The notes under the pieces were generated by a model. The model searched no databases. It worked only from the letters and a program-made list of their open reading frames with translations, and was not told the DNA's origin. A program made the position numbers and the translations under genes. This document shows, piece after piece, positions 1 to 9,109 of a stretch of 64,000 nucleotides of DNA (its first letter is position 1; every line of letters starts with the position of its first letter). The stretch comes from Takakia lepidozioides (Eukaryota; Streptophyta; Takakiopsida; Takakiales; Takakiaceae), in assembly GCA_030704615.1 (NCBI GenBank), contig CM060734.1, forward strand, positions 42,240,042-42,304,041, read 5' to 3'.

Positions 1-427
1 AATAAAAATGAAGCAACATCATATGGAAAACGTAAAGTAGTACATAAGCAAAAACATAAGAGAGAACAAAGATGAGGACGGATATCGATCCTTCATCCAT
101 TCAAACTTCGGGGATTCCTGACTATTTACTCACCTCCCAGACGCACCATTTATATGACGAGCCCTGGACGCACGCGGCTAGGGTGACGACATACTAGCTA
201 GGAGGGGTCATGGTGAGTCGCGGTGTTGGTTGGGCTCGAAGAACCGCCCACCTGGCTGCGGTTAGTGTAGGGGATCTGTGGCATGCCAGTGGCGGTTTCT
301 GTGCGATAACTAATCCTATCGGCAAAGAAGAGCTTAAATCTCCCCTTCGCAAGGCAAGTTTGCATTCCTAGATCCTACGGTCTTCTTAAGGTTTTTAAAA
401 TTGAATTGCCTTCCAAGTCTGAGCCCA

Positions 428-850
428 AGCTTCCAAGGCGCTTATAGCCGGGATTGTTATCTATTCACAAAATGTCTCCTAGGCCGGGGGAAGCGAGGTA
501 AATACCTCCGCTCAATGCCCCTCCAATGCTGCAGATATCTGTCTTTAAACTATCCTAGGGGAAGGGGCCCAGATCCTCCCTCTAAACTTGCCTTCAATTT
601 GAGGGAGTCTGGAACGATGCGACCGTCAACGGCTCGTTTTGGCCTATTAATCGGGCATAACTAACATATTGTTAAACCAGAGCTCCCAATGCGCTTATAG
701 CCGGGATAATTTTATCCCTTCACAAAACGTCTCCTGAGCTACCGGGGATCAAGGGTCAATACCCCCGTCCGTCGCCCCTCATCAGCCAGGTATTTGCCTT
801 CAAATAACCTCGGGAGGATGGGGCCAAAAGCCTCCCTTTAAACTTGTCAA
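428..850. repeat. Two diverged direct copies of a ~175-bp unit
   Basis: Unit A (428-605) and unit B (681-850) share the motif GCGCTTATAGCCGGGAT near the start, then CTTCACAAAA or ATTCACAAAA followed by GTCTCCT, a run of CAATRCCCC-like blocks, and CCTCCCTYTAAACTTG near the end. They lie in noncoding sequence upstream of the gypsy integrase remnant and may be part of that element or of older debris. I see no gene in 1-935. Confidence 0.75.
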
Positions 851-935
851 TGTTGTAATGCACTCCATCCCCCTGATACCGGGACCTATACCACGACGAC
901 ACCAAGAGAGGAGGGTTTAACCCTAATTTGGAACC

Positions 936-1780
936 GCAGCTTTCATTTATGAATACATCATCTCCAGGGAGATTGTAGACCGAGGATCCCACTTTATTAA
1001 TGATGTCAACGAAGACAACCAGCATGTAGCCCAGTGGTAAGGGCACATACCCTCTCACGAGTGGTTATGGGTTCAATCCACTTGTTGGAAGTCATTACGG
1101 TGTCCACCTTCCCACCGGAAGGCAGTAGCCCTATGGGATCAATTGACACCATAAGTTACGCTTGCTTCGGCAACGCGTCCACCTTTGATGTCAACGAAGA
1201 AATTATGATGGCATCTTTTTCCATCAAGCATCGCAAGGCTATTCCTTATCATCCGCAAACTAGTGGGCATGTGAGCGTGCCAATCAAACATCATGCGACA
1301 TCTTATCAAAGACGATTCAAGAGCACAAACGGGATTGGAACACGAAATTGATTTCGGCCTTATGGGCATTTCGCACGACTCATAAGGTAACGACTCAACA
1401 CACCCCTTTTCACTGGTATACGGGGTGGAATCCATTATGCGTGGAGAGGTTAGCAACATCAGAGTCCTTGAAGGAATATGTTGGAAGGATTGGACGAGCA
1501 TCGACAGTCAGCCGCTCAGCACATAGAAGCAGTGCAGCGAAGAATGAAGGCTCGGTTTGACTTGAAGCGCAAAAAGAGGATTTTTGACCCTTGTGATTTG
1601 GTGTTGCTCTTGGACAGCCGAAATGAGGAATTCAAACCTGAGTTTGATTCATATTGGATGGGGTCGTATGTAGTCAAGACTGTATTTGACAACGGCTCAT
1701 TGCAGTTGGAGACATTGAGGGGAGTGGACTTCTCCAACTTGCAGGTAATTGGCATCCGGTGCAAACACTGTTACATGTAA
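936..1780 (+). pseudogene. Ty3/gypsy integrase remnant, split by a SINE
   Basis: This was the C-terminal half of the pol polyprotein of an LTR retrotransposon, covering the integrase core end and C-terminal domain. Visible pieces are a DRGSHF block with the second catalytic Asp (about 975), then after a SINE insertion FSIKHRKAIPYHPQTSG (1215-1270), ALWAFRTTHKVTTQHTPF (about 1355-1415), and DLVLLLDSR with a GSLQLE-type C-terminal domain (about 1595-1725). A one-base deletion just after HPQTSGHV shifts the frame where the catalytic Glu is expected, and further shifts separate the last pieces. Protease, RT and RNase H are not visible. Identification rests on family motifs. The copy is dead. Confidence 0.85.
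1016..1185 (+). mobile_element. tRNA-derived SINE, copy 1
   Basis: A ~170-bp insertion flanked by a perfect 15-bp duplication, TGATGTCAACGAAGA, at 1001-1015 and 1186-1200. It starts CAACCAGCATGTAGCCCAGTGGTAA, which contains a box-A-like tRNA segment, followed by a box-B-like GGGTTCAATCC at about 1069-1079. The 3' half has GGTGTCCACCTTCC and a stretch matching the other two copies in the window. The element interrupts the gypsy integrase reading frame exactly between the duplicated bases. The 3' end is CCACCTTT, a short pyrimidine run and not poly(A). Confidence 0.9.
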
Positions 1781-1794
1781 GGTACGCACTTGTC

Positions 1795-1990
1795 TGCACT
1801 CATTCTAGCGACGACCAAAGGTCGGAAGCTAGCTTAGCGTAGAGCAGGAATAGGGTGCCATAGTGCCTCGTCATCGTCGCCACGTTTCGTAGCCACGTCA
1901 TCAACGTCAATTTTTTTGCACCTTGCCCGGATTGCCCGAAAATAACCGGGAGATGTGCGCGGGGAAGGGAGGATGATGCGCCCACGTGTT
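1795..1990 (+). mobile_element. Retroelement 3' noncoding or LTR-like segment
   Basis: Just downstream of the integrase remnant, this segment begins ATTCTAGCGACGACC and has a diverged inverted copy at 7110-7258. Shared blocks include TAGCGTAGAGCAGGAATA and the TGCCCGGAYTGCCCG region. Its place after integrase suggests the 3' untranslated region or LTR of the same gypsy family. The exact LTR border cannot be set without a second end. Confidence 0.6.
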
Positions 1991-2069
1991 GCGTATCGGG
2001 AATGTGCAGGATTTAATCCGAATGCTATATCCGTGGCATAAGACGAATTCTGAGAACTACGTTCAATTT

Positions 2070-2245
2070 TTCACAAAAAATGGTGGGTCATCCCCATGGT
2101 GTTACATGCAAAAGATCCCATGTTTTGTTTATTTCTAGAAGAAAAATGGAGGATCTGCATTTCAATGTTCATTTTCACAAAAAAAAGGTATGTCATCCCC
2201 ATGGTGTTACATACATACATCCTATATTTCATTGTTTTTTGCAAG
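2070..2245. repeat. Imperfect tandem duplication, period ~104 bp
   Basis: The block TTTCACAAAAAA...GGTSATGTCATCCCCATGGTGTTACAT occurs at about 2070 and again at about 2173, each followed by a CCTATRTTT-like stretch. It is noncoding. The rest of 1990-2630 is AT-rich and shows no gene. Confidence 0.7.
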
Positions 2246-2794
2246 AAAAATTATAAACATTTCATTGTCAGCTCTCCCAGTGGTTCAGAGTCTTCCCTTG
2301 TTTGATGAGAGGTAGGGCCTACTCGAGGATGCTCTTGAAAAAAGAGTGAAAATTATTGTCATATGCAAAAGTTAGTGGGATCCATCTGAGCCTGGTAAGC
2401 AGTGAAGGGTTAACAGGTTAACTAGATACGTGCTTTTATATTTTACCAATATAATCCATTTTTTTCACTTATTTTGTTTTATCTCTCCACAAAATATTTT
2501 ATGCTAAATACATTCCGAGTTATATTAAAAACTCTTACCCAACAGTCAATAGCTCAGGCAGGGACTGTGAGCAGTAGAATCCCCAGTGTTCAGCCACCCT
2601 CCGTTAATGATTTTTGTTGAATCTGTCAAACCCTCATCTGATCCTCCAGCCCTCTCTGGCATGATGGTCAAGACTCTCAGGAAATGGCACATACCCTACC
2701 TCCTTCATCTGCCCAACCAATCTTCTCAGCTCAGCATGGATTTTCTTTAATTCTGGGATGCAACTTGTCATCATGACAAACGTGTGCATCCTGG

Positions 2795-3535
2795 GTGAAT
2801 GCAGGGTTGATTGGACCAAAATGGACGTTAGCAACACAGTTTTAGATGGCTGCAATTGATGGTGTCATCAATTGAAATTGAATTAACTCATTAAAACCAG
2901 TAAATATATATGTCATTGGATTCCTAGCTTCAATACGCACCCATTGCAACTCTCCAATCATGAATCCGATAAGAAATGACTCCGCTATGGACTTTTGAAC
3001 ACCGTCATTGTGGACTGTTACCGCAATGAATGGAATTACAATGGACTCAAGTTCTCCTATGTGCCATTGGTGAATTCCATTGAAATTTGGACATAAGGTG
3101 GCCATTTTGGTCCACATCATAGGTATGTATTTGAAGTAGCAAAATCATTTGTCATTTGACTCATATGGACTAATATATGTAAAACAAATAGGCGTTTTTT
3201 GAAAAGTCCATAGCTCATCTTGTTTTTTGGATTTTGGGTGTCATTTTTTTTTCTAGAAGTATAAAAACCTATAATCTTCAATGGCTAGGTGTCATATTGA
3301 AATGTTTTTGTAAACTCTAATTTTTAGTTTTGCATAATTTCTCTAAATAATAGACTAAAATATTTAATGAATTATATCTTTAATATTTGGGGTAGGACTC
3401 TTTACTAAATATGTTCAGTATACCGTTATCTATCATTAAAAAAATATTTTGGGATAGTATCATCAACTTTGTTTTTTTGGTCATGGACTTTTATGGAGCA
3501 GGATCTGCCGTTTTTGGTCCACTCAACCCTGCAAC
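2795..3535. mobile_element. TIR element (MITE-like) inside the PPR pseudogene
   Basis: The PPR reading frame stops at about 2790 and resumes at about 3536. The intervening DNA has inverted ends: GCAGGGTTGATTGGACCAAAA at about 2801 and the inverse of GCAGGGTTGAGTGGACCAAAA at about 3511-3531. A further inverse copy of TGGACCAAAATGG lies inside at 3101-3113. The interior is AT-rich with no protein. Flanks carry an imperfect 8-10 bp repeat (GCATCCTG versus GCCCCCCTG), which would suit a Mutator-like target duplication, but this is weak. Confidence 0.65.
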
Positions 3536-5210
3536 TGCCCCCCTGTTGTCAACCTCAATGCAGCAGCGACCTGGCTCTTTTCTAACCCCTCTGATCTTCA
3601 TCATTCTTATCACCTTTGCAGTATCATCCCACCTGCCAGCTGCAGCATAGATGTTTGATAGCAACACATATTGCATCATGTTCATCCCACTTGAGGATAG
3701 ATGTTGCCGCACGTTCAGCCATCTCCACATTGCCATGGATTCTGCAAGCACCAAGCAAGGCCTTCCACACCACAAACATCTGGATTGATTGACATCTTAT
3801 TAATCAGATCCACTGCCTCATCCAGTTGTCCAAGAAGGTCCACCATACAGCCAAAGTGCTTTACTGTCGGAGTGACACCATGATCTTGATTTCCTTCAAT
3901 TAGTAGGCGAGTGTGGCTGCATACAGAGAGAACACTTATAAAGGTGGGACTGTCTGGCTTCAAGCCATTCTTTTGCATTCCTTCAAATAGTTGCAAGACC
4001 TCCCTATGACAACCATGCTGGGCATATCCTGCGATCATCGTATTCCTCGACACCACATTTCGATCAGCGATATTGTCGACACTCCCTTCGCATTCTCAAT
4101 GCACCCACATTTGGCATACATGTCCACCAAGGCAGTGTACAATTCCAGCTTTGACGATGTCAACATTGACCTCTTTGCCCTTTTCCAGGGCTGCCAGGCT
4201 TGCACAGACATTGCAAACAGAAACAAACGTGATGTGGTCGGGGTTCTCCCCTTCCCCCATCATTTGCTATAGGTCTCCAAAGCCTCCATCCCGCGCCCTT
4301 GCTGTGCATACCCTGCAATCATCGCACTCCACGACACCAAATCTCATTCAGCCATACTGTCAAACACTCCCTCCACATCCTCGATGCACCCACATTTTGC
4401 ATACATGTTCACGAGGGTATTGTTGAGAATCACATCTGGCACAATTCCTGCTTTTGCGATGCAACCATGCACCTCTTTGCCCTTTTCCAGGGCTGCCAGG
4501 CTTGCAAACGCACAGACGTGATGTGGTCGGGCTTCACCCCTTCCACCATCATTTGCTCATAGGTCTGCAAAGCCTCTATCCTGCACCCCTGCAAGCATAC
4601 CCTGCAAGCATTGCGTTCCACAACACCACATTTCATTCAGCCATATTGTTGAACACTGCCTTCACATCCTCAATGCTCCCACATTTGGCATACATGTCCC
4701 ACGAGGGCATTGTTCAGAATGACATCGGGTACAATTCCAGCTCTAACAATGTCGCCATGGGCCTCTTTGCCCTTTTCCAGAGCTGCCAGGCTTGCACATG
4801 CATTGGAAACACACACAAACGTGATGTGGTTGGGCTTCACCCCTTCCCCCATCATTTGCTCATAGGTCTCTAAAGCCTCCACCCCACGTCCCTGCTGTGC
4901 ATACCCAGCAAGCATCGCGCTCCACGACATCACATCTCGTTCAGCCATATTGTTGAAAACTGCCTTTGCATCCTTAATACACCCACATTTGGCATACATG
5001 TCCACCAAGGCAGTGTTCAGAATGACATCTAGTACAATTCCAGCTTTGCCGATGTCATCGTGGATCTCTTTCTCCTTTTCCAGGGCTCCCAGGCTTGCAC
5101 ACGCATTCCAAACACAAATGAATGTGATGTGGTTGGGCTTCACCCTTTCGTGCATCATTTGCTCATAGGTCTCCAAAGCATTTGTACCACACCCATGCTT
5201 GGTAGATCCT

Positions 5211-5522
5211 CATCTCTGTTATCTGTTTTTTGATACTTTCGTGCTGCCACATCGGCAGTTACTTGTCAAAGTCATTCCAAACCACCACAGATCCACCCAA
5301 TGAGCTAACTTATATAATTCAGGGCTGAGTCTGATGAGAGGGCAAAACAGGCTGAAATAGGTCGACGAAGAAGGTGCCATCACCACATTGTCCTTGACAA
5401 TTCAGTATGCGTCTTAGGGCCGAGTCTGATGAGAGGGCAAAACAGGCTGAAATAGGTCGAAGACGAAGGTGCCCTCGCCACATTGGCCTTGACCTTGTGG
5501 CACGACCCATGGAGGATTTGAC
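5211..5522. mobile_element. 312-bp insertion with a 21-bp target duplication
   Basis: A 21-bp near-perfect direct repeat (one mismatch, core CCCATGCTTGGTA) lies at 5190-5210 and 5523-5543, and the PPR frame continues across it if the interior is removed. The insertion holds two head-to-tail copies of a ~85-bp motif (5317-5399 and 5400-5485) with the block GAGTCTGATGAGAGGGCAAA. A third copy sits at 6370-6500. A long duplication of this size fits target-primed retroposition. No coding function is seen. Confidence 0.75.
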
Positions 5523-6068
5523 CACCCATGCTTGGTAAATCCTGCCAACATTATATTCCACGCGATCAAAGATGGTTGAGGCATTGTGTTGAACACTTGG
5601 TGAGCATCCATGATGCTCCCGCACTTAACATACATGTTGACAAGGGTGTTGAGTAGAAAAACATTTGGCTAAATCCACTTTTGTGTGAGTGTGCACCTGC
5701 TTTCTAGCTTCAAAACCTTACATCTTGATGCACTTATACAAGAGACAGACATACGTATCTGAATCTACTGAAATGCCTCCTTGGTTTAAAGTCTGTAGAG
5801 CCTCTTTCAGTCTTGGCAAAGCATCTTCACGTGCCCAGAAGTCACGCCAGAAGAGGCATTGTGGACTCCCTCTCTTGATCCTCTTCCAGAAGCTGTGGTC
5901 ATGGTTGAGGTGCCTGATTTTATCAACTGTGCCGCTGCAGCTGCTGCCTTTAGTTGACCATCTACGCATGCAGGTTTCTTATAGCTATTGATCCACAGGG
6001 AATCATACGTATTCTTGTGCTTGAAATCTTGCCCTCTTGGATGAATTTGGACCCACACTCTATCCTGC

Positions 6069-6350
6069 ATTCATCTTTGCCCTTGCTGCTAGCAGCTGAC
6101 AATGATAGCCTAGATTTGTTCTAGGAAACACCTAATCATATTAGTTCCTATGCTGAATTGCGTCTGCTACTCTCTGATCTAACAGACATTTAACTTTTTG
6201 CCTCGGTTGTCCCACCATTGACTGGGGTCAGAATTCAACATGGAAATTTAGGGCCGATCATGAATCCATCCTCAGCCTTGTTGCTAGCAGCTGACACTGA
6301 CGGCGTGAAATTCTTCCAGCAAACACCCCAACCCTACTTATTACAGTAGC
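6069..6350. repeat. Two direct copies of an ~85-bp segment
   Basis: 6069-6150 and 6263-6348 share CTTGYTGCTAGCAGCTGACA and AAACACC blocks in the same orientation. They lie between the two PPR debris pieces. No open frame uses them. Confidence 0.6.
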
Positions 6351-6354
6351 ACCC

Positions 6355-6500
6355 GACGAGCTAACTTATAGTATTCGATATGCATCACAGGGCCGAGTCT
6401 GATGAGAGGGCAAAACAGGCTGAAATAGGTCGAAGAAGCAGGTGCCCTCACCACATTGTCCTTGACCTTGTGGCATGACCCATGGAGGATTTGGCCGACC
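6355..6500. repeat. Third copy of the GAGTCTGATGAGAGGGCAAA repeat
   Basis: Starts GACGAGCTAACTTATAG and ends near CATGGAGGATTTGG, matching 5298-5522 over most of its length. This copy has one unit where the other insertion has two. I see no target duplication around it. Confidence 0.7.
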
Positions 6501-6599
6501 ATCAACCCAAAAGGACCTCTTATGTGTGCTGCTTGTGTCTGTAGTCAGATAATGTCGGATTGATCTGTGAGAACCACCACGGTGCAGCTGAGCAGGCAA

Positions 6600-6980
6600 A
6601 GATTGAAACACGGTCTGCTAAGACCAAGCTATCTCGTCCTAGGGGTCATGCTGATCAGCCCAAAATCAATGGCCATCTTCTCACTGTGGTGGCAAAGAGA
6701 AATTTCCTTTCATCCTCCCCCACATCATGCAATACAATGCGCGTGTGAGGCACATACCCCGCCTCCTGCATCTGCGCAGACAATCTTCTCAGCTCAGCAT
6801 GGATTTCCTTAATTCTGGGATGCAAATTGTCATCTAAAACGAAGGTGTGCACCCTGTTGCCAACCTCAATGCAGCAGTGACCTGGCTCCTTTCTAACCCC
6901 TCTGACCTTGATCATTCTTCTCACCTTTGCAATATCATTTGCTTGATCCTTCATCTGCCAAGACAATATCTTCAGCAAGT
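6600..6980 (-). pseudogene. C-terminal E/E+/DYW fragment of a second PPR gene
   Basis: The minus strand encodes AKVRRMIKVRGVRKEPG, then EVGNRVHTFVLDD, EIHAELRRLSAQMQEAGYVP and LHDVGEDERKF, the usual order of the E and E+ motifs leading into DYW. A frameshift follows and the HSEK-type start of the DYW domain is lost. There are no PPR repeats upstream; the piece ends near the inverted retroelement segment at 7110. It is separate from the pseudogene at 2.6-6.1 kb because that locus has its own E/E+ end. Confidence 0.85.
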
Positions 6981-7109
6981 CTTCAGCTCAGCATGGATTC
7001 CTCAATTCATTGAGAATTTGCAGCTTGCAAGGTGAACGATGGCGGAAAACGCAGATCAAGAAGATCAAGATCCGGGCATTTCGGGCAGTTCTGAAAACGT
7101 TGGTGCGAC

Positions 7110-7258
7110 AATTTCTATTGGCTTATTTCGGACGGGCAGTCCGGGCAGATTGACAAAATTTGACGACGATGATGTGGCGATGAAAACGTGGCACTATTGC
7201 ACCATATTCCTGCTCTACGCTAAACTAGCTTCTGACCTTCGGTCGTCGCTAGAATAAA
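7110..7258 (-). mobile_element. Inverted copy of the gypsy 3' segment
   Basis: The reverse complement matches 1800-1955: it starts ATTCTAGCGACGACCGAAGG and continues through the GTAGAGCAGGAATA block and a TGCCCG-rich stretch. The two inverted copies bracket the PPR debris. Confidence 0.7.
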
Positions 7259-7261
7259 GAC

Positions 7262-7690
7262 AATGTTTTGTTTTGTATCAGTGTTGAGATCTCCCCAACC
7301 GCGGGCCCCAGCCCTGGTGTTTGGTACCATTGGAAAGCCCTCGATGAGGAGGGGTGCAGTGGCTTGGTCTCATAATTTTGGAACTTGCGGTGTGGGAGAT
7401 ATGAAATTTCAAGTACTTTTGGTCGTTGGAAACTCGCGAAAAATAGCAAAATGGGCTTTCTTGCAACAATTACTGGCCCTTTATTTATCCTTTGTACACG
7501 AGGACATAAATATAAATAATTGGGTTTTTTTTTTCAAACATGGCATGAACACAATATTGTTTGTAGGGTCCTTGAGATCTCCCAAACCGCAGGGACTCTA
7601 GCCACGATTTTGGTACCATTGGAAAGCCCTCAATGAGTAGGGATGTACCGACTTGGTTTCATAAAATTTGGACCTACATATTAGTACAGG
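7262..7690 (+). repeat. Dispersed repeat, two partial direct copies
   Basis: Copy A (7262-7470) and copy B (about 7552-7690) share GAGATCTCCCMAACCGC, TGGTACCATTGGAAAGCCCT and a TTTGGAMCT block. A third, reverse-oriented copy is at 51955-52235. No protein is evident. Confidence 0.75.
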
Positions 7691-7737
7691 CCGAGGTCTG
7701 TTTTTAAATGAATAAACTTGATATAATAAAACATATT

Positions 7738-7905
7738 TGAGGGTATTTTTTAATGATTCAAAAAATATATATACATACTGCAGGGGTATTTTTTAAAAAT
7801 TACAAATTTCTATATATTTACAGGAGGGGGTTTTATAATCTTCAAAATGTATGTATAGAGGGGGTATAAATGATCCAAGGACCCGTATACAAGGGGTTTT
7901 TTAAT
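7738..7905. repeat. Degenerate AT-rich minisatellite
   Basis: Four to five imperfect units of about 35-45 bp, each starting with a G-run then TATTTTTTAA or TTTTATAA (for example GAGGGTATTTTTTAATG at 7738 and GGGGTATTTTTTAAAAA at 7783). Noncoding. Confidence 0.6.
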
Positions 7906-7984
7906 AAGGCGGCGAACGCACGTGATACGGACATTTTATAAAGAGTGCACCCCCCAGGATTCTAACTCTGATTCTCGATTTCGA

Positions 7985-8600
7985 CCTAAATGAATGGTCA
8001 TGGAAACTCACTGGAACCTGTCCCCTTCTTTACTTACACCACCAAAAAAGGTTACTGGGCACTTTCGCATTCCCCACCACTCCTAGACAAATGGAATGGA
8101 AAATGGAGCCACTTCCACTGCCACAAGAATGCTGATAGTTTTGCAGGTTTGGTCTTAGTCCATATACCTCTCCATGTTGCTAATAGGGTTCTCATGGTGG
8201 GGGAATAGCTGGGGTTTAATGAAGCTCTGCTGTGTAAATGTTGCTTTGCAACAATTATTGAATCCCAAGAGCATTGCCTCTTACATTGTCATGCCCCTGC
8301 AGCAATATGGCCATATATTCGAGCTTTTCTATCGTTCTGGGAATGCTCAGACTATAGGCCCGCTTTCCATTTTGCTACACTATGATCGATCCACAAAACA
8401 AAAAGCAAGTAACTGCCCAATATTTGATACCTTTAGAAGTGCAACCCTCTGGCATCTTTGGAGAGCAAGATGTAACAGGACTTTCTCTGGAACCACTTGT
8501 TCTATCTCAACTTTTCTTTCAGCTATCTATTATTATCTGCAAACAGAATCAAGGATAGCATAGATTAAGCTCTGTGCTGATATTCAGAGACCCCCCCGAA
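7985..8600 (+). pseudogene. L1-type LINE, C-terminal zf-RVT remnant
   Basis: Across several frames the plus strand shows CKCCFATIIESQEHCLLHCH (about 8232-8291), a CxxC..H..C knuckle followed by an AAIW segment, and downstream TLWHLWRARCNRTFSG (about 8448-8495). This is the layout of the zinc-binding tail behind reverse transcriptase in plant L1 elements. Stops and frameshifts break it, and no reverse transcriptase core is left. Confidence 0.65.
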
Positions 8601-8916
8601 ATGCAGGACAACTACACCTCGCCTTCACAGCTACTTGGGCATGTCAAGGTATCATTTGCTGTAGCATCTCATCTGAACACTGCGATTGGGACAAGCAACC
8701 ACCGCCAAGTTGGTGCAACCTCAATTCTGTAGTCCAACGCATCGCTGGGGTTTGACAGGGATGTGAACTGGAAACATGTCAAGGACGCCACCAAGCCATC
8801 CAGGCTCTACTGTCATTGATGAGTGCTTAGCTTCAACAATCACTTTAGAGTTTCTCCACGAAGAAAGGAATTGCAACAGTACAAAAGAGACCCCCAAGGC
8901 CAACAATCACTAAGCA

Positions 8917-9095
8917 AAAAAAAAAAGTATGACGCCCCCCGAAGGAAACGTAACTTATGGTGTCTCTTCACCACAAGGGCTACTGCCTTCCAACTGAAAG
9001 GTGGACACCTCCGTGACACACCAGACCGTGGTTTGAACCCACAACCACATCCAACGTGGTATGTGCCGATTACCACTGGGCTGCATGCTGGTTGT
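8917..9095 (-). mobile_element. tRNA-derived SINE, copy 3
   Basis: Minus-strand copy with a perfect 13-bp duplication, CAATCACTAAGCA, at 8904-8916 and 9096-9108. On the minus strand it begins ACAACCAGCATGCAGCCCAG, has a box-B-like GGGTTCAAACC, then GGTGTCCACCTTTC and a tail matching copy 1. The 3' end on the element strand is ATAC followed by about 11 T, directly against the duplication, so this family seems to carry a T-tail. Confidence 0.92.
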
Positions 9096-9109
9096 CAATC
9101 ACTAAGCAT

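Larger units (their letters stand above)
2634..6070 (-). pseudogene. PLS-class PPR gene, decayed, with two insertions
   Basis: Read on the minus strand, an N-terminal piece (6070-5718) contains LNQGGISVDSDTYVCLL and is a close paralogue of the start of the PPR ORF at 29-31 kb. PPR repeats follow with MYVKCGSIMDAHQVF (about 5600), the longest clean run at 5176-4670 (168 codons, MYAKCGCIKDAKAVF), more repeats to about 3715, then E motif YVLLSNIYAAAGRWDD (about 3640) and E+ residues HAELRRLVGQMKEVGYVP near 2700. Such proteins normally act in organelle RNA editing. Frameshifts, stops, a ~740-bp TIR element and a 312-bp insertion break the frame. Nothing of a DYW domain is seen beyond 2634. Confidence 0.88.

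Noticed and set aside
1016-1090. True tRNA gene at the SINE head
   Set aside because: Boxes A and B are present but the arms do not fold into a cloverleaf, and the unit is bounded by target duplications as a SINE.
4454-5168. Plus-strand frames over the PPR debris, up to 139 codons
   Set aside because: They are antisense shadows of PPR repeats, whose minus-strand frames carry the real motifs.
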